Below are positions 1 to 7,929 of a stretch of DNA of 64,000 nucleotides, piece after piece (within the stretch, counting starts at the first letter, position 1; every line of letters starts with the position of its first letter). The notes under the pieces are model-generated. The model saw nothing but the letters and a program-made list of their open reading frames with translations. It was not told the origin of the DNA and did not search any database. The stretch comes from Leptospira sp. 96542 (GTDB taxonomy: Bacteria > Spirochaetota > Leptospiria > Leptospirales > Leptospiraceae). A program made the translations under genes and the position numbers. The stretch is from NCBI GenBank assembly GCA_029310945.1, contig JARJFC010000010.1, positions 1 to 64,000 on the forward strand, written 5' to 3'.

Positions 1-918
1 AAACTTCTTTGGGAGAAAGATTTTATAGAAGTGGATAGCCCTTGCCTAAAACCAGTGGTGGGCATGGAACCTTACTTAGATCCTTTTTTAGTGACTTCTC
101 CCGATGGAAAGGAAAAGGGTTATCTCATTACATCTCCCGAATACTCTCTCAAACAAATGATGGCCACAGGGCTCGAAAAGATATTTGAAATCACGCATAC
201 ATTCCGTTCGGGAGAATCGGGTAGTTCCATCCATACCAAAGAATTCTTAATGTTGGAACTTTATGTTAAGGGGTTTGATGATACTGCTCTTCGTAAATTC
301 ATTGTTTGGTTATTGGAAGAACTTTTGGAAAATTATTTTGATTCGCAAAAACCTGAATCAACAAATCCAAAAGTTAAGATCCAAGAAAAAACAGTTGAAT
401 CTGTATTTATAGAACACACGGGTTCTGGGTTTCAAAAAACGGAACTCATTCAAAACATTCTGCACCACCATCTGAGTTCCAGTTCCAAGGAAGAGTTGGG
501 TACTTGGCAATACGAGGACTTATTTTTTTTGGTATTTTTAAATTTGGTAGAACCAAAATTAGGCGATGGAATTTTGTTTTTGTATGATTACCCCGCAGAA
601 TGTGCAGCCCTTGCCAAGATCGAAGGTGGAGTGGCAAAACGTTTTGAGATTTATTGGGACGGAATCGAACTTGCCAACGCCTTTTATGAATTGACCGATG
701 CAGATGAACAAAAAGAACGTTTTACGAAAGAACAAATATTAAGAAAAAAATTGGGAAAAGAAATTTTCCCAATGGATCTTGATTTTTTACATGCTCTCGC
801 CAATGGATTTCCTGAGTGTTCGGGCATATCCATTGGACTAGATCGGCTCATTTTGAAACTGGCAAACAAATCTGATTTGGCAGAAGTGAGCCCCTATTGG
901 AAAGAAACAATGGTTTAG
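1..918 (+). CDS. epmA: EF-P lysine ligase EpmA (GenX/PoxA), 5' end cut by window edge
   Basis: The reading frame is open from base 1, so the N-terminus lies outside the window. The protein is a class II lysyl-tRNA synthetase catalytic core without an anticodon-binding domain. Visible landmarks are the motif-2-like 'HTFRSGESGSSIHTKEFLML', the lysine-pocket stretch 'GIELANAFYELTDADEQ', and the C-terminal motif 3 'SGISIGLDRLIL'. Family knowledge: EpmA activates (R)-beta-lysine and attaches it to a conserved lysine of elongation factor P. Context agrees, because a KamA/EpmB-type aminomutase and efp lie about 13 kb downstream in this window. A full LysRS would have an extra N-terminal OB domain; the domain boundary cannot be seen here, but the C-terminal features match EpmA better than LysS. 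Confidence 0.9.
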   Translation, partial: KLLWEKDFIEVDSPCLKPVVGMEPYLDPFLVTSPDGKEKGYLITSPEYSLKQMMATGLEKIFEITHTFRSGESGSSIHTKEFLMLELYVKGFDDTALRKFIVWLLEELLENYFDSQKPESTNPKVKIQEKTVESVFIEHTGSGFQKTELIQNILHHHLSSSSKEELGTWQYEDLFFLVFLNLVEPKLGDGILFLYDYPAECAALAKIEGGVAKRFEIYWDGIELANAFYELTDADEQKERFTKEQILRKKLGKEIFPMDLDFLHALANGFPECSGISIGLDRLILKLANKSDLAEVSPYWKETMV

Positions 919-1307
919 TCTTCCTCTTGGAATCTTTTGCAGGAGTTTGGCATTTCGCCTTCTTCTAATGCATCACAACTCATTTGTCCCATTTCTTTGA
1001 CACAAAGTTTCATATCTTCAATGTCTTGTTTTGTGATTGGTTTTGCTGTTTTCCCGTCAGAACTTGCAGTTTCTCCTTTGTTTACAAAATGTTGGTATCT
1101 CGATTCACAAACATTTCCGTTTACAAATTGAGCTTCGACAACCTTCCTTTGTTGCGGTGGTAAGTCTTTGATTTTTTCTTTCAAACATTGGGACGACTTG
1201 GCACATAATTTTTTAGTGAGGGTTTGGAATTCTTTTGCTTCTTTTAGCGACTGTGAGGCGAGAAGAAGGGGAGTCAAAAAAAGAAAAATGGTAATAATTT
1301 GTTTCAT
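915..1307 (-). CDS. small secreted cysteine-containing protein, unknown function
   Basis: 130 aa. An N-terminal signal peptide (MKQIITIFLFLTPLLLASQS) is followed by a charged helical region. Six cysteines lie at about residues 35, 41, 68, 102, 111 and 123, consistent with disulfides in the periplasm. There is no lipobox cysteine after the hydrophobic stretch. It converges on epmA with a 4-base overlap of the stop codons. I do not recognise a named family; the style (lysine-rich, paired cysteines, signal peptide) resembles other small leptospiral exported proteins, including the one at 33944-34225. Function is unassigned. Confidence 0.75.
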   Translation of the reverse strand: MKQIITIFLFLTPLLLASQSLKEAKEFQTLTKKLCAKSSQCLKEKIKDLPPQQRKVVEAQFVNGNVCESRYQHFVNKGETASSDGKTAKPITKQDIEDMKLCVKEMGQMSCDALEEGEMPNSCKRFQEED

Positions 1308-1389
1308 ATTCGTATTTAGGTTTTAATTTTTGGATTGGTAAAGGAAAAAAAGTTGAAATCCAAACAAATACAATTAGGATTTTCCCACT

Positions 1390-1974
1390 ATGAAAATGAA
1401 GCTCTTACCATTTGTTCTCCTTTTTTCTGGGAGTTTGTTTGCCCAAAATTTAACCCCTCGAAACCCAGTGAGTTTTGATTCTCTTCCCACATCGCTAGAA
1501 GAATTCCAAAAAGCGCAACAGTCAGTTGCTTCCACACCAGAAGGTGGTGTCGCCACTCTCATTTTGGCCATGTCCATTTATGGAAAGAACCCAACCCTTG
1601 GAAACCAATGTTTGGTTCTATCGGTTTTATCCAAAAATAGACAAAAATCGTACAAACCAACTGCCGTAGCAGGAGAGGATTTAGGCAATGGAGACAAATA
1701 CCTAGTCGGACAACTCGACAAGTATAAAATGTTATCAAATGGGTATTGGAAGGGTGCTGATCCAAACAATGGTTATACTCCGTCCCAGCCACTCACAGTG
1801 GAAACATTCACAAATCCTTACTCAGGAGATGAGTCTACTGGTAAAATCAAACTTTTCGTTGCCACGAGGGGGGCATCTAGTTTTCGGCCTGTTTCTGTTG
1901 AAAAAGATGTGGATGGACTTTGGCGCGCTAAAGAAATGAGTTCTGTTTTTGTAGGGATGATGCCCGCAAAATAA
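1390..1974 (+). CDS. exported DUF6935-like protein
   Basis: 194 aa with a clear signal peptide (MKMKLLPFVLLFSGSLFAQ). The mature part contains 'TPEGGVATLILAMSIYGKNP', a 'GYWKGADPNNGYTPSQP' segment, and a C-terminal beta-rich block with 'RGASSFRPVSVEKDVDG'. That order, an alanine-rich helix and then a 'Y..GA.P.N.YTP..P' strand followed by 'ENPYS'-like and 'RPV.L.K' strands, matches my memory of DUF6935 proteins, whose function is unknown. The family label is therefore recall-based. The next gene (ZIP transporter) starts on the base after this stop codon, so the two are probably co-transcribed. Possible partners in envelope metal handling, but that is inference from adjacency only. Confidence 0.7.
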   Translation: MKMKLLPFVLLFSGSLFAQNLTPRNPVSFDSLPTSLEEFQKAQQSVASTPEGGVATLILAMSIYGKNPTLGNQCLVLSVLSKNRQKSYKPTAVAGEDLGNGDKYLVGQLDKYKMLSNGYWKGADPNNGYTPSQPLTVETFTNPYSGDESTGKIKLFVATRGASSFRPVSVEKDVDGLWRAKEMSSVFVGMMPAK

Positions 1975-2787
1975 ATGTTAGATTCTTTTTTATCCTTCCA
2001 CCCAGTGTTTTTGGCTCTCCTTGGCACTGGGTTCACTTGGTTTTGTACAGCCTTTGGGGCAAGTTTTGTGTTTTTTTTTCGTTCTGTGCCCAGGCCTGTT
2101 TTTAATGCCATGCTTGGTTTTGCAGCTGGGGTGATGATCGCTGCCAGTTTTTGGTCACTGTTATTGCCTTCCATTGCCCTTTCCGAAGAGGGCGGTCAAA
2201 TCGCTTGGCTCCATGTTAGTTTTGGGTTTTTATCGGGAGGGCTTACACTTTATGCTTTGCATAAAATCCTTCCCCATTTGCATGTGGGTTTGGAAGAAAA
2301 TCGTTTGGAAGGAGGGCGTTCTTCTCTGCAGAGAAGTTTACTCCTTGTGCTTGCCATCACACTTCATAATATTCCTGAAGGCCTGGCGGTAGGAGTCGCA
2401 TTTGGTGCATTAGGTGATTCGTATACAGTTGAATCACTTACGGCAGCCGTCGTGGTTGCGTTCGGAATCGGAATCCAAAATATTCCAGAAGGTGCCGCTG
2501 TGTCCATCCCGCTCCTCCGAGAGGGTTTCAGTCCAAAACGGAGTTTTTGGTATGGACAATTATCGGGTTTTGTGGAACCGATTGGTGGACTCATAGGAGC
2601 TGCCCTTGTTTTTTATGTGGAGAGCATACTCCCTTTCGCATTATCGTTTGCCGCAGGGGCAATGATCTTTGTGGTTGTGGAAGAACTCATCCCAGAATCT
2701 CACACAGGCAAGGAAACGGAGATGTCAACTCTTGGTGCTCTCTTTGGGTTTGTTTTAATGATGGCTTTGGATGTGGGGCTTGGGTGA
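1975..2787 (+). CDS. ZIP family divalent metal transporter
   Basis: 270 aa integral membrane protein with about eight hydrophobic segments. It carries the two ZIP signature helices: 'HNIPEGLAVGVAFG' in TM4 and 'QNIPEGAAVSIPL' in TM5, whose His/Asn/Pro/Glu residues bind zinc or iron in ZupT/ZIP proteins. A histidine-containing cytoplasmic loop ('HKILPHLHVGLEENR') precedes TM4, as is common in the family. The C-terminal helix contains the paired glutamates 'VVVEELIPESH'. Translation begins immediately after the stop of the upstream exported protein. Predicted role is import of Zn2+ or another divalent cation across the inner membrane; exact specificity cannot be read from sequence. Confidence 0.9.
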   Translation: MLDSFLSFHPVFLALLGTGFTWFCTAFGASFVFFFRSVPRPVFNAMLGFAAGVMIAASFWSLLLPSIALSEEGGQIAWLHVSFGFLSGGLTLYALHKILPHLHVGLEENRLEGGRSSLQRSLLLVLAITLHNIPEGLAVGVAFGALGDSYTVESLTAAVVVAFGIGIQNIPEGAAVSIPLLREGFSPKRSFWYGQLSGFVEPIGGLIGAALVFYVESILPFALSFAAGAMIFVVVEELIPESHTGKETEMSTLGALFGFVLMMALDVGLG

Positions 2788-2804
2788 TTCTTTTTAGAAC
2801 AAGA

Positions 2805-3916
2805 ATGAATCCAAATTCCTTTCTTACTACAAGTATCCTTTATGATTGGATTCCCGATTTTGAATTCAATTTTTATGACCTTTCCGACTTGATCGTTCCT
2901 TATCCGGAGTTAGAGAAGGAGTGTAAAGTCATGGAAGATAAATTAAATGTCTTTTTTGCAATCTACAAAAAAGGTACGTTGGCAAAACCCAAAGGTCTAT
3001 GCACTACATTTAAATATGCAATTTTAGGATCCGCAGAACTTGAACTTTGTCAAAATATCCAGAACAAGTTAGCTGGAAATATTCTGGTTGCCTATGCGAA
3101 ACCATTACAACGTTGGTGAAATCAAAAATAGGGAGTGGCCAAAATCAGAGAAATTGATAGTCCTCGGTGAAATTCATAAGTTTAAAAATTGGCGTAACCT
3201 GGTAAAGGGACTCTATGACACTTTAAAAAATACGCATTCCTTTTTGGTCACTGGGTCTGCGAGACTGGATCATTTCAGAAAAGGTGGTGATTCATTACTC
3301 GGTAGGTATTATTATTATCGATTACATCCGTATACGCTTGGTGAGGTGGGAAATACAAAAACAAATTTAACCAGGTTGTTTGATTTTGGTGGGTTCCCCC
3401 TTGTCTTTTAAGTCGCTTGCAGAAGATTTGCAAGTTGATTTCAATACTTGTAAACGATGGATTGAAATATTAGATACATTGTATTATTCATTTTTGATTT
3501 CACCTTTTGGTTCACCAAAAATTCGGGCAGTCAAAAAAGAACAAAAACTTTATCTTTGGGATTTTAGCCAGGTAGAAGATTTAGGGTGTCGGTTTGAAAA
3601 TATGGTCGCCTGCCAACTGTTAAAACACTGCCATTATATGGAAGATGTAGAAGGCCATAAAATGGAACTAAGGTACATCCGTGATACAGATAAAAGGGAA
3701 GTGGATTTTGTTGTGATCCAAAATAAAAAACCAAAATTTGCTGTGGAATGCAAACTATCCGATACCAACTTGACACCATCCATCCCTTATTTTGTCGAAA
3801 GAACCCCGGTTCCAAGATTTTACCAAGTTCATATGGGTAATGTCCAGAAACAAGTATCAGATAAGGTTACAATTTTACCATTCGATGAGTTTTGTAAATT
3901 GGAATCGATGGAATGA
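2805..3916 (+). pseudogene. decayed AAA (DUF4143-type) ATPase
   Basis: Three overlapping reading frames carry consecutive pieces of one protein. Residues from 3088-3411 give a degenerate Walker B region ('LIVLGEIHKFKNWRNLVKGL', with Gly where the family has Asp) followed by 'TGSARLDHFRKGGDSLLGRY'. Residues from 3380-3916 give the C-terminal DUF4143 nuclease-like half ('RDTDKREVDFVV', 'AVECKLSD'). The first piece (2805-3119) contains 'ILGSAELELCQNIQNKLAG', which is only vaguely ATPase-like and could be a different fusion remnant. No Walker A (GxxxxGKT) is present in any frame. Frameshifts near 3100 and 3400 and the missing P-loop mark it as inactive. The family is widespread and mobile, of unclear function. 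Confidence 0.75.
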
Positions 3917-3930
3917 AGGACTAGTGCGCA

Positions 3931-4022
3931 AGCGATTGTAGCGGAAATCCTTTCCCAAATTTTCGAATGAGTTTTGGGACTGGAAACGAATTGGGAAAGA
4001 TTGCAGCGTAAAGCGCGGTCGC
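3931..4022. repeat. dispersed stem-loop element, copy 1
   Basis: An imperfect hairpin element, starting AGCGATTGTAGCGGAAATCC and ending GATTGCAGCGTAAAGCGCGG. The internal stem is CTTTCCCAA paired with TTGGGAAAG. A second copy with the same outer sequences but a much shorter hairpin (CTTTTCC/GGAAAAG) lies at 27534-27592. Both copies are followed by a GAGGCGCC motif (4051 and 27627). It sits between the decayed ATPase and a convergent dehydrogenase gene. Confidence 0.6.
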
Positions 4023-4071
4023 ATCCGCAGATCAAAGTTTTATCCACCAAACGAATGCGAGGCGCCCAGAG

Positions 4072-5094
4072 TCATTGCCAACTCACTACTACTTTTCCGA
4101 AGTGTTGTCCCGATTGTAAATAGGCAAATGCTTCCTTTATTTCTGACCAACCGAACACTTTGTCCACAATGGGTTTCATTTTGTTTTGGGAAATGGCCTG
4201 GTTCATCCTTTGGAAATCTGTCCGGCTACCAACAATGACACCTTGCACTTTGACCCCTTGCATAAGGATGGGGTAGAGAGATAGGTTTGACTCACCACCA
4301 GATAACACACCGATGAGGGCAATGGTTCCGTAAGGTTTGACACTCATCATGGACTTAGGCATGGTTCCTGCACCACCCACTTCGATGATGAGGTCAGCCC
4401 CCGCCATTCCTGTGTGTTTCCGAATGTCTCTTTCCCAATTTGTTTTTTTGGAATAATTGATGGTTTCGTCAGCACCTAGTGATTTTGCTCGTTCCAGTTT
4501 TTCATCGTTTGAGGAAGTGATGATGACTTTTGCCCCCATCATTTTTGCAAACTGTAAGGCAAAAAGTGAGACCCCACCAGTTCCTAGGCAAACCACAGAA
4601 CTTCCAGGTTCGATCCCACCAAAACTCACAACCGCATTGTAGGCAGTGACACCAGCACAACCCAAGGTAGCGGCTTCTGCATCCGTTAGGTGGTCTGGAG
4701 TTTTAACCAACCCAGATTCGGAAAAAATTCCAAATTGAGCCAAACACCCGTCATTTGGTCCACCCAGAGTGGAACGCAAATTGTCCATATTTGGTTTTCC
4801 GTCTAGCCACTTTTGGGCAAATATGGGCAGAACCCTGTCTCCTTTTTTCCATTCTGTCACAGCGGAACCAACGGCTTCCACAATACCTGCTCCGTCGGAA
4901 CAGGGAACAAGAGGTAGTTTCTGGCGGGGATTGTATTTCCCTATGATCATCAAATAATCTCGGAAATTGAGTGAGGTTGCTGTTAGGCGAACTAATACTT
5001 CGTTTGGAGCCAAGTCTGAACTGATTTGCCTTTTTGTTTCTTTTAGATTTTCTAACCCGAAGTTCCCTTCAATTTCCCAAACTTTGTTTTCCAT
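4072..5094 (-). CDS. zinc-independent NAD(P)-dependent alcohol dehydrogenase / quinone oxidoreductase (MDR family)
   Basis: 340 aa medium-chain dehydrogenase/reductase. The N-terminal GroES-like domain contains '[19 protein letters not shown]', where Asn replaces the catalytic zinc ligand Cys, and '[16 protein letters not shown]'. The Rossmann domain has '[18 protein letters not shown]' and 'GADETINY'. No structural-zinc CxxC cluster is visible, so it belongs with the zinc-free quinone oxidoreductase-like alcohol dehydrogenases. Cofactor is probably NADPH. It is transcribed toward the ATPase pseudogene and divergently from the SDR at 5181. The substrate is unknown. The family assignment is firm and the physiological role is not. 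Confidence 0.88.
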   Translation of the reverse strand: MENKVWEIEGNFGLENLKETKRQISSDLAPNEVLVRLTATSLNFRDYLMIIGKYNPRQKLPLVPCSDGAGIVEAVGSAVTEWKKGDRVLPIFAQKWLDGKPNMDNLRSTLGGPNDGCLAQFGIFSESGLVKTPDHLTDAEAATLGCAGVTAYNAVVSFGGIEPGSSVVCLGTGGVSLFALQFAKMMGAKVIITSSNDEKLERAKSLGADETINYSKKTNWERDIRKHTGMAGADLIIEVGGAGTMPKSMMSVKPYGTIALIGVLSGGESNLSLYPILMQGVKVQGVIVGSRTDFQRMNQAISQNKMKPIVDKVFGWSEIKEAFAYLQSGQHFGKVVVSWQ

Positions 5095-5180
5095 TCCTCT
5101 TCCTTCTATTAAAAATACACTGGTCAGATAATTGTCTTTTTCGTTCTCTTGTCGAGTGTGATTCTTAATTTGTGGTGTCT

Positions 5181-5987
5181 ATGAACAAAGATTTTTGGAA
5201 CAATAAGGTAGTAGTGATCACTGGGGCATCCAGTGGAATTGGCAAAGCCATCTTTGATGAATTGGCGAAATTCGAGTTGAAGTTTGTACTTTTAGCAAGG
5301 AGAGCAAATGAAATTGAAGATCCAAAATGGAAACACCCAGGTGCAAAAATCATCAAACACTCGGTGGATCTTTCCAACCCAAATTCTGTCAAAACTTGCC
5401 TTGGTTTTTTAAGTAGTGAGCTTGCTTCAATCGATGTATTGTTTAACAACGCAGGCATCACTGCTCACGGAAGGTTTGATGCTCTGTCTATGGATGTGTA
5501 TCACAAAACCTTTGCTACCAATTTTTTTGGTCCGATCCAACTCATCCAAGGTTTACTCCCACAAATTTTAAAAACGAAAGGCAATATTGTCACTACTTCC
5601 ACCGTTTCCGCATTGTATGGGGTGCCTGGGAGGGCTGCCTACTCGGCATCCAAATCGGCTGTGCATGCTGCTTTGGAATCTCTTCGCATTGAAATGTTAG
5701 AAGAGGGTGTGGGTGTTTCTCTGGTTTGTGTACCTTACACAGATACACCACTTCGCACTTCGGGGCTCGGAGCCAATGGTGAGATTTTGAATGAAGCTCC
5801 CGCCAAAGGCAAACGTATGTCGGCAAACATGGTGGCAAAGGTTTTGATTTCGGTTGCGGAGAAAAAAGAAGCACGGCTTGTCACCATCGACAAGTCGGGA
5901 AGGTTTATGAACATCCTTCGATTTTTTTGCCCTAAAGTTTTAGAAAAAATCATGCATAAAAAATTATACAACGATTTCAAACATTGA
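5181..5987 (+). CDS. short-chain dehydrogenase/reductase
   Basis: About 268 aa classical SDR. It shows the cofactor loop 'VVITGASSGIGKAIF', the 'NNAG' structural motif (residues about 90-93) and the active-site 'YSASKSAVHAALESL' with catalytic Tyr and Lys, preceded by 'TTSTVSALYG' with the Ser. The C-terminus is basic ('KIMHKKLYNDFKH') and may associate with membrane. ATG at 5181 is preferred over an in-frame GTG at 5172; neither has a strong Shine-Dalgarno. The gene opens a same-strand group with a DUF1295 membrane protein and a CFA-synthase-like methyltransferase, a combination found in bacterial fatty-acid-modification clusters, so a lipid substrate is plausible. Confidence 0.88.
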   Translation: MNKDFWNNKVVVITGASSGIGKAIFDELAKFELKFVLLARRANEIEDPKWKHPGAKIIKHSVDLSNPNSVKTCLGFLSSELASIDVLFNNAGITAHGRFDALSMDVYHKTFATNFFGPIQLIQGLLPQILKTKGNIVTTSTVSALYGVPGRAAYSASKSAVHAALESLRIEMLEEGVGVSLVCVPYTDTPLRTSGLGANGEILNEAPAKGKRMSANMVAKVLISVAEKKEARLVTIDKSGRFMNILRFFCPKVLEKIMHKKLYNDFKH

Positions 5988-6022
5988 TTCGACCTGTCTA
6001 ATCTTTTGTTACGGAGCCTCGC

Positions 6023-6841
6023 TTGGAAATTTATTTGTATTCTTATTTAACGGCTGTTCTATTTTCGTTTTTTTTTATGACCCTAATGTGGTATTGGGGG
6101 AAATCTCGAAATAATTATGCTGTCATTGATGTGGGTTGGGGTCTTGTTATCGCAGGCATTGCCTCAGTTTTATGTGCTTTTGGTAGCGGAACAACGGAAG
6201 CAAAACTAGCAGTTCTAATCCCTGTTTGGGTATGGGCTTTACGGTTGTCGGGTTTTTTATATTTCACTCGCATCCGCACAAACCATCCAGAAGACAAACG
6301 GTATGCCGATTTCCGAAAGGACTATGGAGACAAAGTACACCAAAAATTCTTTACCAATGTATTTATGCTCCAAGGGTTACTTGCGCTTCTATTATCACCT
6401 ACATTTTTATTCGCATCAAACTGGCAGTTTTATCCAAATGGGTATTTTTATTCCAGTAATGGTGCTTTTTACCCCTCTCTCGGTGGACTACTATTCATCA
6501 TTGGTTTTTTGGGAGAAACAATAGCGGACAGACAATTGTTTCGGTTTGTATCAAATCCATCAAACAAAGGTTTGGTTTGCAACATTGGACTTTGGAAATA
6601 CACCAGGCACCCCAATTATTTTTTTGAATGGGTTATTTGGTTGGGAATCGGGTTCATTCCGTTTTCACAAAACCCATTCAGTTTAGTTGCGCCATTGGTT
6701 ATGTTTGTATTACTCAGGTTTATTTCTGGAGTTCCCTTCGCAGAAAAATATTCTCTCATTTCAAAACCAGAACGTTTCAAAGAATACCAGAAAACAACAA
6801 ATGCATTCTTCCCATGGTTCCCAAGTAGTTTAAAAAAATAA
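6023..6841 (+). CDS. DUF1295 membrane protein (steroid 5-alpha-reductase fold)
   Basis: 272 aa with six to seven hydrophobic segments. DUF1295 landmarks are 'VIDVGWGLVIAG' near the N-terminus, 'WALRLSGFLYFTRI' with 'EDKRYADFRKDYG', and the C-terminal 'GLWKYTRHPNYFFEWVIW', the NADPH-binding signature shared with 5-alpha-reductases and isoprenylcysteine methyltransferases. A TTG start at 6023 is chosen because an ACGGAG ribosome-binding site sits 6 bases upstream and no suitable ATG follows. It lies between the SDR and the CFA-like gene, all on the plus strand with short gaps. Predicted role is a membrane reductase acting on an unsaturated lipid; the actual substrate is unknown. Confidence 0.88.
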   Translation: MEIYLYSYLTAVLFSFFFMTLMWYWGKSRNNYAVIDVGWGLVIAGIASVLCAFGSGTTEAKLAVLIPVWVWALRLSGFLYFTRIRTNHPEDKRYADFRKDYGDKVHQKFFTNVFMLQGLLALLLSPTFLFASNWQFYPNGYFYSSNGAFYPSLGGLLFIIGFLGETIADRQLFRFVSNPSNKGLVCNIGLWKYTRHPNYFFEWVIWLGIGFIPFSQNPFSLVAPLVMFVLLRFISGVPFAEKYSLISKPERFKEYQKTTNAFFPWFPSSLKK

Positions 6842-6855
6842 TAAAAGGTAAATAG

Positions 6856-7929
6856 ATGAATTTTACAGACAATAATTCGATGGATGAAAAAGAATCTCCC
6901 TTTGGTATCACAAAACTTTTGGAGAAGGATATTTTCCCAGATTGGCTCATCCGGTTTCGGATCAGGCAGCTTCTCTCTATACGCATCAAACAAGAGAAAA
7001 AAGAGAACGTAAGTGCACAAATTTTGCATAAAATGAATTATGTGAAAGATTTAAAAAAATCTCCCATTGCTGTACATACGAAGGCCGCAAACGAACAACA
7101 CTACGAAGTCCCTAGCGATTTTTTTACCTATGTGATGGGTCCAAGGATGAAATACTCTTCGGGGTATTGGCCCGCGTTTGACACGAGTTTTGCGGAATCG
7201 GAAGAGGAGATGCTTCGCCTAACTGTAGAAAGAGCCGAAATCAAAAATGGAATGAAAATTTTGGATTTGGGTTGTGGTTGGGGTTCTATTTCGCTTTATC
7301 TTGCTGAACATTTCCCAAAATCCAAAGTTGTGGGGGTTTCCAATTCGCGAACACAAAAAGAGTTCATTGAAAAAAGAGCCAAAGAAAGAGGTATCAAAAA
7401 CCTAATAATCATAACACAAGATATGAACGATTTTACCACTAAGGATAAATTCGATCGAATTGTTTCCGTGGAAATGCTCGAACATATGAAAAACTATGAA
7501 AAATTATTCGAAAAACTTTCAAAGTTTCTCGTGGCTGATGGAAAGTTTTTTGTCCATATTTTCACGCACAAGGAATTTGCGTATCCATTTGAGGTCATTG
7601 ATGAAACGGACTTCATGGCAAAGTATTTTTTTACTGGTGGGCAAATGCCATCTGATGATTTATTTTTATATTTCCAAAAAGATTTTCTCATCGAAAACCA
7701 TTGGGTTGTGAATGGAACACATTATGCTCGCACGAGTGAAGCCTGGTATGATAATTTACTTTTGAATAAAGACAAAATTATGCCGGTATTAGCTGCAACG
7801 TATGGCGAAAAAGAAAAAACCAAATGGTTTGTGTATTGGAAAGTTTTCTTTCTCGCCTGCGCTGAGTTATGGGGTTATCGAAACGGAGAAGAGTGGTTTG
7901 TTAGCCACTACTTATTCCGAAAACGCTGA
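6856..7929 (+). CDS. cyclopropane-fatty-acyl-phospholipid synthase-like SAM methyltransferase
   Basis: 357 aa. Signature elements of the CFA/mycolic-acid methyltransferase family are all visible: 'YEVPSDFFTYVMGPRMKYSS' (lipid-substrate loop), the SAM motif I 'ILDLGCGWGSISLYLAE', 'VVGVSNSRTQKEFI', and 'VSVEMLEHMKNYE' (bicarbonate/active-site glutamate region). An AAAAGG ribosome-binding site precedes the ATG. Such enzymes methylate double bonds of acyl chains in phospholipids at the inner membrane. The preceding SDR and DUF1295 genes resemble clusters that make cyclopropane, methyl-branched or furan fatty acids in other bacteria, which is inference here. The 3' end overlaps the convergent helicase gene by 22 bases. 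Confidence 0.88.
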   Translation: MNFTDNNSMDEKESPFGITKLLEKDIFPDWLIRFRIRQLLSIRIKQEKKENVSAQILHKMNYVKDLKKSPIAVHTKAANEQHYEVPSDFFTYVMGPRMKYSSGYWPAFDTSFAESEEEMLRLTVERAEIKNGMKILDLGCGWGSISLYLAEHFPKSKVVGVSNSRTQKEFIEKRAKERGIKNLIIITQDMNDFTTKDKFDRIVSVEMLEHMKNYEKLFEKLSKFLVADGKFFVHIFTHKEFAYPFEVIDETDFMAKYFFTGGQMPSDDLFLYFQKDFLIENHWVVNGTHYARTSEAWYDNLLLNKDKIMPVLAATYGEKEKTKWFVYWKVFFLACAELWGYRNGEEWFVSHYLFRKR

